Source: Geodermatophilus chilensis (lineage in GTDB: Bacteria; Actinomycetota; Actinomycetes; Mycobacteriales; Geodermatophilaceae). Taken from it: a stretch of DNA of 59,664 nucleotides. Of this stretch, positions 33,051 to 41,600 are shown one piece after another. The DNA lies in contig NZ_NVPT01000007.1 of NCBI RefSeq assembly GCF_002802985.1, positions 1 to 59,664 of the forward strand, read 5' to 3'. How positions within the stretch are numbered: position 1 is the first letter of the stretch; every line of letters starts with the position of its first letter. The translations under genes and the position numbers were made by a program. Under the pieces are notes generated by a model. That model did no database searches and was not told the DNA's origin. It saw only the letters and a program-made list of their open reading frames with translations.

Positions 33051-33784
33051 GCGGAGGCTCCAGACGGTGCGGGGGCGGGCAGCGGAATGCCGGGCGCGAC
33101 CCAGGTCGGCAGATCGCACAGCTCGGTGTCCCAGAGGCGGACGAGCTCCTCGCGCTGCGGGTGGCGGCGGAGCAGGGCGCGTCGGTAGACGGCGGCCTTG
33201 CGGTGGGTCAGCTCCCGGGCGCGGACGACGTGCGAGCGGGCCACGTCGGCGCGGGCCTGGACGGCAGCGCGCAGATGGGCCTGTTCGGCGAGGACGTCGT
33301 CCAGCCGGCGCTGGGTCTCGGCCTGCGCGGCGCGGGTGGCGGCCACGGAGTGCTGATGGGTGATGGCGCGGCGCTCGCGGGTCGCGGAATCCGGCAGGTT
33401 CTCCTCGCCGGGATAGCGGCGGGCGAGCCACGCGGGCGCGGGCGGCTGCGCCATCCGTTCGACGTCCTCGGCCTGGCGCTCGAGGGTGGCGCGCAGGGTG
33501 CACAGCTCGGCGTCGATCTGCCCGAGCCGGACGTCGGCGGAGCCGGTGTCGATGAGGCAGGCCGTGCGCTCGCGCTCGCAGGCCTCGCCGTACTCGGCGA
33601 CGAGCTCGGCCAGGACCGGCGTCGAGGCGACGCTGACCCCGACCGGCAGGCCGGCCCGGCGGTCGGCGCGGGCGTACCAGCGCAGGCGCAGCCGGGTGCT
33701 CCACGGGATGCGGAGGGTCCGGTATCGACGGTCGATGCGCTGGGCACCCGTCAGGGCCACGCTCCACTCCCCCGTGTCGTCCAT
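33047..33784 (-). CDS. coiled-coil hypothetical protein
   Basis: 245 residues, no membrane segment. The N-terminal 50 residues are Arg/Trp-rich (RIPWSTRLRLRWYARADRR); most of the rest (about 55-220) is heptad-like helix with many Ala, Arg, Glu and Leu (QIDAELCTLRATLERQAED, QAETQRRLDDVLAEQAHLR). It ends in a Pro/Ala tail. No family is recognised. The ATGA overlap with the membrane-protein gene indicates coupled translation, and the two proteins probably interact through their coiled coils. First gene of a probable three-gene operon with the membrane protein and the OmpA-type lipoprotein. Confidence 0.65.
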   Translation of the reverse strand: MDDTGEWSVALTGAQRIDRRYRTLRIPWSTRLRLRWYARADRRAGLPVGVSVASTPVLAELVAEYGEACERERTACLIDTGSADVRLGQIDAELCTLRATLERQAEDVERMAQPPAPAWLARRYPGEENLPDSATRERRAITHQHSVAATRAAQAETQRRLDDVLAEQAHLRAAVQARADVARSHVVRARELTHRKAAVYRRALLRRHPQREELVRLWDTELCDLPTWVAPGIPLPAPAPSGASA

Positions 33785-33935
33785 ACGTGGGGACGGGCTG
33801 TGGTGCGGCGTCCCCCACCTCCCGGGGTGGACGTCGACCGGTCGACGGTCACGCCCGGTGACGGGAGGCGATCGGACGCTAATGGGGGGTTGCTCGTCCG
33901 GAACTGTCGTGGCGGGGCTGCCTCACCCCATGGGG

Positions 33936-34309
33936 TCAGCCGCGGCGGCAGGGGTGCGGCGGCTCGTCGGCCGGCTGCAGGGAGAAGACCGAGGCGGCGT
34001 CCTGCGGCCAGGTGCGCAGGAAGAGCAGTCCGTACCGCTCGTTGAGCAGCGCGTCGGGTCCGGTGGTGCCGGCCAGGTCCAGCAGGCGAACGGTGTCGTG
34101 GTTGCGGTAGCGCCGGAGTTCCGTGCCACAGGCGACGGTGAGCACGTCCCCGACGGCGCCCATGACGACGACCGGGGACCACGCGTCGTCCGGGCTGTTG
34201 TCGCAGAGCAGTACGCGGTGGGGTGCACGGCGTGCCCGGTGGCATGGCTGGTGCAACGGGCCGTCCGGCTGGTGCTCGCGGCGGTCGGCTCGAGCTCCGG
34301 ATCGGTCAC
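33936..34309 (-). CDS. hypothetical protein, start region apparently frameshifted
   Basis: The 3' part reads NSPDDAWSPVVVMGAVGDVL, ELRRYRNHDTVRLLDLAGT and YGLLFLRTWPQDAASVFSLQ with strong GC bias at third positions, so it is coding. A good start (GTG at 34309 with AGGAG before it) is in a different frame, which carries the bias down to about 34220. Either one base was lost near 34210-34230 or the true start lies elsewhere (a GTG at 34370 is in frame but poorly biased). No family is recognised. Gene limits should be treated as provisional. Confidence 0.4.
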
Positions 34310-34438
34310 GAGGTGCTCCTGTCCTGCGGTGCCTCCGGTCGCTGACGACCGGCTGGGGACAGCACAGCACCAGAGCGGCGCGGTGCGCGCGCTCGAGACG
34401 CCGTCGTCCCCCGCTCGCGTGGGTGACGACCGACCCCG

Positions 34439-35137
34439 GTGACGCAGCGTCAGGCCCCGCCGTGTGTGCAGCGTCAGGTCACCGGTGGGTACGGGGCCGA
34501 CGTGGACAGGCGCACGCTGCTGCTGGGGGACTGGACGCCGGTGATCAGGGACGGCATCGACATCCTGCGACTGATCATCTTCGTCGGAGCCGGGGTGTAC
34601 GCGGCCGACGGCAGGTGGGGCTCGGCGGCTCTCCTGGCCGTGCTGGGGAGCGTCACGCTCGTCGCACGGTTGGTGAACCTGCCGCGGCTCTACGACCTGG
34701 CCCTGACCCTGGGCATGGCCCTGCAGGGGTTCGGCGAGACGCTCGGCCTGTACGACCAGTTCCTCCGCTTCGACGACCTGGTGCACTTCACGCTGCCGAT
34801 GCTCACGGCCCCGGTGGTCTACATCGCCCTGGCCCGGTTGGACGTCGTCCCGGACCCCCGCGACGAGACACACCTCCAGCACTACGTGGGCATCGGCGTC
34901 GTGACCGCGGCGCTGGGCATCGCCATCGGGGCGCTCTGGGAACTGTTCGAGTGGCGGTCCGACGCCTGGTTCGGGACGGCCCTGTCGGAGGACAACGACG
35001 ACACCAACGGCGACCTGTTCCGCGACACCCTCGGGTCGCTCGTCGGCGCTGCGTTGCTGGTCGTGTGGGCCCGTTTCGGCTGGGGATCGGTGCGCCGCAT
35101 CCCCGGGGTGAACACGCATGAGGAGGTCAGCGCCTGA
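34439..35137 (+). CDS. DUF2238/YjdF-like membrane protein
   Basis: 232 residues with about six hydrophobic helices. The segments LRFDDLVHFTLPMLTAPVVY, GALWELFEW and DTNGDLFRDTLGSLVGA carry the conserved Asp, Glu, Asn and Gly residues of the DUF2238 (YjdF) family, whose function is unknown. The first GTG (34439) is used, but a GTG at 34502 (VDRRTLLLGDW) removes a Gln/Arg-rich leader and is a good alternative. The ADP-ribosylglycohydrolase remnant begins 33 bases downstream on the same strand. Confidence 0.75.
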   Translation: MTQRQAPPCVQRQVTGGYGADVDRRTLLLGDWTPVIRDGIDILRLIIFVGAGVYAADGRWGSAALLAVLGSVTLVARLVNLPRLYDLALTLGMALQGFGETLGLYDQFLRFDDLVHFTLPMLTAPVVYIALARLDVVPDPRDETHLQHYVGIGVVTAALGIAIGALWELFEWRSDAWFGTALSEDNDDTNGDLFRDTLGSLVGAALLVVWARFGWGSVRRIPGVNTHEEVSA

Positions 35138-35169
35138 CGCGCGTGTGGACGGCGCAGCAGGATGCTCGG

Positions 35170-35880
35170 GTGACCCCGCGCATGCACCGTTCGCACCGCG
35201 CCGCCGGCGCACTGGTCGGGTCGGCCGTCGGCGACGCGCTCGGCGCGCCGTTCGAGTTCGGCCCGCCCGGCCGGTTCTCCGCCCGCTTCTCCACCCCGGC
35301 CCGCGGCGCGCACACCGAGATGTGCGGCGGCGGGGCGCTCGGCTGGGAGCCGGGTGAGTTCACCGACGACACCCAGATGGCGCTGCTCGTCGCGACGTCC
35401 CTGGTCGAGCGCGGCGGGCTCGACCAGGCCGACCTGTTCGACCGCTTCCTGCGCTGGGCGGCCGCGGACCCGCCGGACGTCGGCAACCAGACCCGCGCCG
35501 TCCTCGGCTCCGGCCTGCCGTGGGACACCGCGGCGGCCGAGCACTTCCGCCGCACCGGACGGGCCGCCGGCAACGGCTCGCTGATGCGCACCACGCCCGC
35601 CGCGATCCGGTTCGCCCGCGAGGGGCGCGCGGCCACCACGGACGCCGCCCGCCGCATCTCGGCGCTCACCCACGGCGACCCGGCCGCCGGCGAGGGCTGC
35701 GCGGTCTTCCACGAACTCCTGCGCGTGGCGCTCGACGGCGGGAACCCGCTGGCCGCCGTCCCCATGGCACTCGAGGCGGTGGCCGACGAGCACCGCGAGC
35801 GGTACGCGGAGGTGCTGGCGCCGGACTGGACGCCGGAGCCGGGCACGCCCAACGGGGCCGTGTGGCCGACGCTCGCCAGG
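35170..35880 (+). pseudogene. truncated ADP-ribosylglycohydrolase (DraG-like)
   Basis: The N-terminal two thirds match ADP-ribosylglycohydrolases, which remove ADP-ribose from proteins using two metal ions: AAGALVGSAVGDALGAPFEF, GEFTDDTQMALLV (first metal-binding TDD), NGSLMRTTP and ISALTHGDPAAGEGCAVF. The match stops at AVWPTLA (about 35875). The C-terminal segment that normally carries GGDTDTVAA, the second half of the metal site, is absent, and the frame runs into unrelated Arg/Ser-rich sequence. The enzyme should therefore be inactive. The break is a sharp junction with another gene fragment, pointing to a deletion or recombination. Confidence 0.75.
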
Positions 35881-36008
35881 GGTCGGAGAAGCAGGCCCGC
35901 ACGCCGCCGGGCTGGCTCACCATCGATCGAGCGGGGCCCTTGCTCGACTTCTGCGTCCGGGTCGCAGGCGAGTACACCGCAGCCATGTCGACGGCCTCGG
36001 ACGTCTAG
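35878..36008 (+). pseudogene. 3' fragment of an unidentified gene at the junction
   Basis: Directly after the break in the ADP-ribosylglycohydrolase gene, another frame reads GSEKQARTPPGWLTIDRAG and LLDFCVRVAGEYTAAMSTAS up to a stop at 36008, with normal coding bias. It has no start of its own and no recognised family. It looks like the tail of a second gene joined to the truncated one by deletion of the DNA between. Confidence 0.4.
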
Positions 36009-36056
36009 AGCACCTCCGTCGGCAGTCCACCCCGACACCCGGGGCACTCTGTCCCC

Positions 36057-36965
36057 GTGTCCGAGTTCCACGGTCCGCAGTGGGATCGCCCTACCGGGCG
36101 GGGACCGGTGGTGGCGGTGGGCAAGCTGGTGGCCGACCAGCTGCTCGAGCTGTCCGCGCCGCTGGTGGTCGGGAGCCAGCAGCGGGTGGGGCGGACGACG
36201 ACGGCGGGCGGCGCCCCGGCCAACGTGACGGCCGGTGTGGCCCGCCTCGGCGCGCCGGCCCGGTTCGCGGGCTGGGCGGGTGCGGACCCGCTCGCGGACG
36301 GGCTGTTGACCGGGCTCGCCGACCGCGGCGTCGAGGTGGCGGTCGTGCGCCGCGGCCGGGCGCCGCTGTCGACGGTGCTGGTGCACCCGGACGGCGAGCG
36401 GACGCTGCTCACCGACCGCGGGGAGGGCGGGCTGGAGCCGGCCGACGTCCGCGCCGCGTGGCTCACCGATGCCGCCGTCGTCCACCTGGACGGCTACGAC
36501 CTGCTGCGCTTTCCCGAGGCGGTGCTCGCCGCGGCGTCGATGGCGCACGGCACCGGCGTGCCGGTCAGCGTGGACGTCGCCGCCGCGACCCGGATCGGGC
36601 GTCACGGTGCGGAGGCGTACGTGGAACTGCTCGCCGGCCTGCGATCCAACGTTCTGTTCTGCAACGCCGCCGAGGCCGCGGTGCTCGGACTGGACGGCGA
36701 CCTGCCGCAGTGGGCGCCGGGATTGGCGCTGGTGCACGCCGGCGTCCGGCCGACCCGCGTGCTGACGCGGGCAGGCGCGTGGGAGGTGTCGGTCGAGCCG
36801 CTGCCGCAGGGCGCGCTGCGGGACACGACCGGCTGCGGGGACGCCTTCGTGGCCGGCGTGCTGGCCGGCTGGCGCGCCGGGGTCCCCGTGCTGGACGCCG
36901 TCCGGACAGGTCACGCGGCGGCCGCGGTCGTCGCCGGTGTGGTCGGTGGCCAGCCGCCGGACTGA
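36057..36965 (+). CDS. PfkB-family carbohydrate kinase
   Basis: 302 residues. PfkB kinases phosphorylate sugars or nucleosides. The N-terminal substrate region has TTTAGGAPANVTAGVARLGA (PfkB signature 1), and the C-terminal signature 2 is RDTTGCGDAFVAGVLAGW, with the catalytic aspartate in the GCGD motif. The lid region (PLSTVLVHPDGERTLLTDRG) is typical of ribokinase-like members. The substrate cannot be assigned. The GTG at 36057 begins 48 bases after the gene fragment at 36008, and no sugar transporter or catabolic gene is next to it. Confidence 0.85.
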   Translation: MSEFHGPQWDRPTGRGPVVAVGKLVADQLLELSAPLVVGSQQRVGRTTTAGGAPANVTAGVARLGAPARFAGWAGADPLADGLLTGLADRGVEVAVVRRGRAPLSTVLVHPDGERTLLTDRGEGGLEPADVRAAWLTDAAVVHLDGYDLLRFPEAVLAAASMAHGTGVPVSVDVAAATRIGRHGAEAYVELLAGLRSNVLFCNAAEAAVLGLDGDLPQWAPGLALVHAGVRPTRVLTRAGAWEVSVEPLPQGALRDTTGCGDAFVAGVLAGWRAGVPVLDAVRTGHAAAAVVAGVVGGQPPD

Positions 36966-37050
36966 AGACCGGGCCGAAGCAGCAGGCAGGACTCCGCCGG
37001 TGCTCCTGACCGGCTGAGGTCGACTGTGCTCGACGCGGACACTTCGCGCT

Positions 37051-37422
37051 TCAGCGCGACACCGCGCGCAACCGTTCGGCGATCTCCTCGACGTCCATCG
37101 CTCCGGCGGCGACGTCCATGACGAGCTGGAAGGCATCGTCGTCGTCCAGGTCCGGTTCATGGGCGTTGATGTCCAGGAACACGAGGGTGGCCAGCCACCC
37201 CAGTCGCTTGTTGCCGTCGACGAGTGGGTGGTTGTTGACCAGCGAGTGGAGCAGCGCCGCGGCCTTCAGGGCGAGGGTCGGGTAGGCCTCCTGCCCGAAG
37301 ACGTGCGATCGGTGACGTGCGACGGCAGAGTCCAGCAAGCCGACATCCCGCACCGGGCCCGTCCCGAGGTCCCGTATCAGGCGGAGCAGGTCATCGAGGT
37401 CGAGGTACTCGACCTCGCTCAC
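37051..37422 (-). CDS. doc: Doc-type Fic-domain toxin
   Basis: 123 residues. The core motif HPLVDGNKRLGW matches the HxFx(D/E)GNKR loop of Fic/Doc proteins; Doc phosphorylates elongation factor Tu and stops translation. The N-terminal YLDLDDLLRLI and the GLLDSAVARHRSHVFGQEAYP segment are typical Doc features. The GTG at 37422 lies inside the stop region of the upstream antitoxin gene (four-base overlap), a hallmark of toxin-antitoxin operons. All key residues are present, so the toxin should be active and held by the partner antitoxin. Confidence 0.9.
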   Translation of the reverse strand: MSEVEYLDLDDLLRLIRDLGTGPVRDVGLLDSAVARHRSHVFGQEAYPTLALKAAALLHSLVNNHPLVDGNKRLGWLATLVFLDINAHEPDLDDDDAFQLVMDVAAGAMDVEEIAERLRAVSR

Positions 37423-37625
37423 ACGGTGCCCAGGCGGTGCAGCACATCGCCCCACTTGTCGATGAGCCGCGTCGAGCTCTCCCGGACCCGGGCGGCGTGA
37501 CCCTCCCGCTCGTAGCGCTCGAGAACGGCGCGGCGAACGACCTCCTGGCGAGAGATGCCTTCGGCAGCGGCCAGTGCCGTGAGCGCCCGCTCCAGCTCGT
37601 CATCGGTGCGCAGAGTCATCGCCAT
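37419..37625 (-). CDS. ribbon-helix-helix antitoxin for Doc
   Basis: 68 residues from the ATG at 37625 (a second ATG two codons later is possible). MTLRTDDELERALTALAAAE then GISRQEVVRRAVLERYE is a CopG-like ribbon-helix-helix DNA-binding unit; the rest (STRLIDKWGDVLHRLGTV) would wrap the toxin. It overlaps the Doc gene by four bases. Autoregulation is suggested by repeated TGGTA sites just upstream. Doc is more often paired with a Phd antitoxin, so this RHH pairing is a variant. Confidence 0.82.
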   Translation of the reverse strand: MAMTLRTDDELERALTALAAAEGISRQEVVRRAVLERYEREGHAARVRESSTRLIDKWGDVLHRLGTV

Positions 37626-37632
37626 GTCGCCA

Positions 37633-37652
37633 TGGTATCGATGTGGTACCAC
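37633..37652 (-). promoter_or_regulatory. putative operator of the Doc antitoxin operon
   Basis: TGGTA occurs at 37633-37637 and 37644-37648, 11 bases apart (one helical turn), and the second copy is part of the ten-base palindrome GTGGTACCAC (37643-37652). Position directly upstream of the antitoxin start and the spacing fit a ribbon-helix-helix operator. Confidence 0.5.
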
Positions 37653-37810
37653 GTCGGGTTCTCATGGCACGGGACTCGGTCAGAGGCGAGCGGTGGAACG
37701 TCTCGTCGCGCGACGGCGCCGGCCGGACCCAGCGGTGGGTGCGTCCGCGGGCGCGGCTCCTCCGCGGGCGACGGGGTCCGAGGGACCGGGCACGGGTGTA
37801 GAGAGGGCGC

Positions 37811-38329
37811 ATGGCCTCGACCGGCGACGTCCCGATCCTGCTGCTGGACGTGGACGGCGTGCTGAACACGGCGCGCGCGGACCTGCCCGACGGCTGGGAG
37901 CGGGGCACGTTCAACGGCTACGTGCTGACCTGGGACCCAACGGTGACGGCGCGGCTGCGGGAGCTGCACGAGTCCGGCCGGGTGGAGATCCAGTGGCTAA
38001 CCACCTGGACGACGGACGCCGACCGGCTGCTCGCCGAGCCGATGGGACTGCCCCGCGGCCTGGTGACCCACGCCCGCGCCGACTCGGCGCCGACCGGGTT
38101 CGCCGGTGTGTTCGGCGGCCGGTCGGGGTGGTGGAAGCTGACCGCCGCGCAGGCGGTCGCCGAGGCCGAGCCCGACCGGCGGATCGTGTGGGTCGACGAC
38201 GACCTGGCGGTGCAGGCCGCCGACACCGGCGACTGGCTGGCCGCGAACCCGCACGTGCTGGTGGTCGCGCCGGACCTGTTCGTCGGGCTGACGCACGAGC
38301 AGCTGGACGCGATCGAGGCCTGGCTCTGA
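37811..38329 (+). CDS. HAD-like hydrolase domain protein
   Basis: 172 residues. The opening ILLLDVDGVLNTARADLP has the DxDxxxN/T motif of HAD phosphatases. QWLTTWTTDADRLL carries motif II (threonine), and RRIVWVDDDLAVQ carries the acidic motif IV. It matches small actinobacterial HAD proteins of unknown substrate; phosphoester hydrolysis is likely. The ATG lies ten bases after a GTGTAGAG sequence, and no clear ribosome binding site is seen. It is divergent from the Doc pair. A decayed second copy lies beside another toxin-antitoxin pair at 56.4 kb. Confidence 0.82.
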   Translation: MASTGDVPILLLDVDGVLNTARADLPDGWERGTFNGYVLTWDPTVTARLRELHESGRVEIQWLTTWTTDADRLLAEPMGLPRGLVTHARADSAPTGFAGVFGGRSGWWKLTAAQAVAEAEPDRRIVWVDDDLAVQAADTGDWLAANPHVLVVAPDLFVGLTHEQLDAIEAWL

Positions 38330-38635
38330 GCTGACGGTGCCCATCGTCGCGGACACTGCATCCTCGTCCAGCAGCCAGCGACACCCCCGGCGATCCGGAC
38401 GATCCGGACGACGACGAGAGCCGTGCCCCGCCACCCGAGGTCCTACGGGCGACCTCAGCCCCTGCCCACAGGTGTGAGCAGGGGCTGAGGTCCGGCCGGG
38501 AGGGTGTCGGCCTCCGCACGGTCAACCCCTGCCCCGCACTGTGGGCAGGGGACGAGCGTCCGTACCGCGGGTGCGGCTACGCGGGAGTGCAGTGGGACGG
38601 CGTCTCGCGGCCTCGACGAGAGTGCATCACTCGGC
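38330..38635. terminator. two strong hairpins between convergent genes
   Basis: The first has perfect 15-base arms (38451-38465 and 38478-38492) around a 12-base loop. The second has perfect nine-base arms CCCCTGCCC (38526-38534) and GGGCAGGGG (38543-38551) around eight bases. They separate the convergent HAD-like and nuclease-helicase genes and probably terminate from both sides. No gene is seen in the rest of this 306-base spacer. Confidence 0.6.
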
Positions 38636-41600
38636 TCAGCCGACGACGGTCGCCATCTCGACGAGCCGGCAGAGTGCGTTCACCTGACGCAACTGCTCCG
38701 GCGTCCGGACGGCGGCGTCGAGCAGCTCCTCGCTCATCACCACGACGGCCAGCGCCTTGGCCCGCGACACCGCCACGTTGAGCCGGTGCAGGTCGTAGAG
38801 GAACGAGACCCCGCGGGGCGCGTCCTCGGCCGAGGTCGACGTCATCGAGTAGACGACGACCGGCGCCTCCTGCCCCTGGAACTTGTCGACGGTGCCGACC
38901 CGCGCGCCGTCCGGCAGCGCCCGCCGGATCAGCGCCACCTGGTTGTTGTACGGCGCGACCACCAGGACGTCGTCCGGCCCGACCGTGAACCGCTCCCCCG
39001 CGGCGTCGGCCCAGCCGACGCCCTGCAGCGAGTGCCACAGCTCGGCCACCGCGGAAGCCTCGTCCGGGGACGCCGCCATCGACGGCTGCACGTGCTCGAC
39101 GAACCGGACGGCGAGCCCGCTGGCCCAGCCGTCCACGGCGATCCGGTCGCGGCCGGCCGCCGACTCCAGCCGGCCCTCGTACGCCAGGTCGGAGACGAAC
39201 GCGGTCAGCGCCGGGTGCATCCGGTAGGTGCGGTCGAGGAAGACACCGCGGTCCTCGGGCACGGTCGGGTGCCCGTCGAGCAGGTGCTCCAGCGCCGAGA
39301 GCCCCGACTCCCCCGGGTGCACGGCCTGCGTCGGCTGCGCCAGCTGCTGCGGGTCGCCGAGCAGCACGAGCGAGCGAGCCGACCGCGCCACCGCCACCGC
39401 GTTGGCCAGCGAGAACTGCCCCGCCTCGTCGATCACCAGGACGTCGACCGCCTCGGCCAGGTCCTCCCGGCACCAGAACCACGACGTCCCCCCGACGAGC
39501 GACGCGGAACCGTCCAGCAGTCGCGAGGCCACATCACCGGCATCGCGAGACCACTCCACGCCCGGCGCCCCGCACGCCTGGGACTCCTCGCACTTCTGCA
39601 GCGCCGGCCGGCCCACGGCGCTCAGCACGTTGCCGATCACCGCGTGGGACTGCGCCGTGACGCCGACCTTCTTGCCGGCGTCCAGCAGCGCGCGGATCAG
39701 CCGGGACGCCGCCCGCGTCTTGCCGCTGCCGGGCGGCCCCTGCACGGCCAGCACCTCACCGTCCAGCGCCAGGCCGAGCCGGACGACGGCGTCGCCGGCC
39801 TGCTCCCCCGGCAGCCGGCGGGTGTCCGCGGGGACGACGCGGTCGAGCAGCCGCTGCCCGAGACAGGACTGCCCGGCCAGGACGGCGTCCGCGGTGGCCG
39901 CGATCGCCGCGCGCATCTGCTTGTCGTCGAGCGGTCCCTCCGGGCCGAGCCCGCGCGGACCCGCCGGCGCCTTGGTGCTCTTCACGACCACTCGCCCGGC
40001 GACCGCGTCCAGCGCCCGCACCTCGCCGACCCGCGCCCGGCTGTCGACGTCGAAGGCAGGCTTGCCGACCGAGAGCTTGGCGTCCTGGGGCGGGAAGGTG
40101 AACTCGTAGAGCTTGCTGCGCTTCTCGGTGCCGATCTCGACCGCGGCGGACAGCCCGCCGAGCGCCGTCCGGTCCTCGACGAGCTGGTCGTCGTCCAGGT
40201 CGCCGCGGCTGAAGAACTCCCACCAGCCGGGCCGGGCCTCGCGGCGGTGCCACTGCACGAGGTCGCCGAGGAGGCCGTGCCCGCGGTCCTGCAGCTGCTC
40301 GACCAGCGCCAGCTCGGCGACCTCGGCGTCCGACCGCGGCGCGGGGACGGCGATCTCGGCCACCGCCGGGCGCGGCTGCGGACCGTGCAGCGCCTCCAGC
40401 TCGGCCCGCTGGGTCTCCAGCCAGTCGTGCAGCTCGCGGGTGGAGTCGACGTCGTCCTTGTTGTAGTCCTCGATCGACTGCAGGCGGGCCGGGTCGCGGT
40501 CGATCAGCCACTTCTCGTACTCGACGACGCTGCTCATCGCGTCGGCGACGTCGCCGGTGTGCGCACGCCCGTAGAAGGCCTCGACCTTCTTGATCGAGTA
40601 GGACTCCTTGCTGATCCGCATCGACTGGCGGACGACGGGATAGAGGTCGACGAACCGCTCGGCGCGCAGCAGCTGGTCGAGCTCGGCCTCGCGGACGCCG
40701 TACCGCCCGGTGAGCCGCTTGAGCGCGCTGACCTCGTAGGCGGCGTAGTGGTAGACGTGCATGCCGGGGTCTTCCCGCCACGCGTCGACGATGCGGTCGA
40801 CGAGGTCCTCGACCATGTGGCGTTCCTCGGCGGCGTCGTGCGCCCAGAGGGCGGTGAAGGAGCCTTCGCGGTTGCCCAGGCCGGCGAGGTACTCGAGCCC
40901 CTCGCCGTCGCCGGCGAGCGGGTCGCCCTCGAAGTCGAGGTAGAGGTCGCCGGGGCTGGGCTCGGGCAGGCGCAGCAGTCCCTGGGCGGTCTGCGGGGGA
41001 AGCAGCGTGCGGGTGGGGAGGCCGGCCGCGCGGCCGCGGAGCTGCTCGCGGGCCTGGTCGCGCAGCCGCTCACGGGTCCCCCGGCTGATGCCGGTGGCCT
41101 TGAGGACGTCGTCGGGTGCGTCGGCGAGCTGCTCGAGGGTGGCGATGCCGACGCCGTTGAGGGCGGCGCGCTGGTCGCGGCGCATGCCGGCGACGAGGCT
41201 GAGGTCGTCGCTCTCGCGCAGCTCGGTGGAGCAGCGGGAGGCCCAGGTGCACTGGTCGCAGTGGCTGACCGGGATCGGGGCGGTGGGCGTCGGGGTCTCG
41301 ATGAAGCCCTCGAGCCGGGCGCGGGCGCGGCGGGCGTAGGCGGCGACGTCGACCAGCCGCCACGGGCGGGTCTCGCCGTCGCCGGTGACGACACAGATGC
41401 GCTCGGGCGCGCGGCCCTGCAGGGTGGCGAGCCGGTCGGCGTAGGTGGCCATCTGCAGCAGCGCCGGCACCTTGATCCGGCGGGCGAGCTTGGCGTCGGC
41501 GACCTCGTAGGACCAGTCGCCGAGGTCCGACGGCGTGGCCGTCTTCAGGAGGAAGTCGGCCTGGCCGCCCCAGGTGCCGTCGAAGAGCGTCGCCTGGTGC

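Noticed and set aside
33923-35212. Long minus-strand frame across 33923-35212 as a single gene
   Set aside because: Most of it is antisense to the DUF2238-like gene and has low-quality composition; only the short 33936-34309 region shows coding bias on the minus strand.
38577-39482. Open frame on the minus strand overlapping the end of the nuclease-helicase gene
   Set aside because: Arg/Gly/Ala-rich translation in a shifted frame of a well-supported helicase; no independent start signal.
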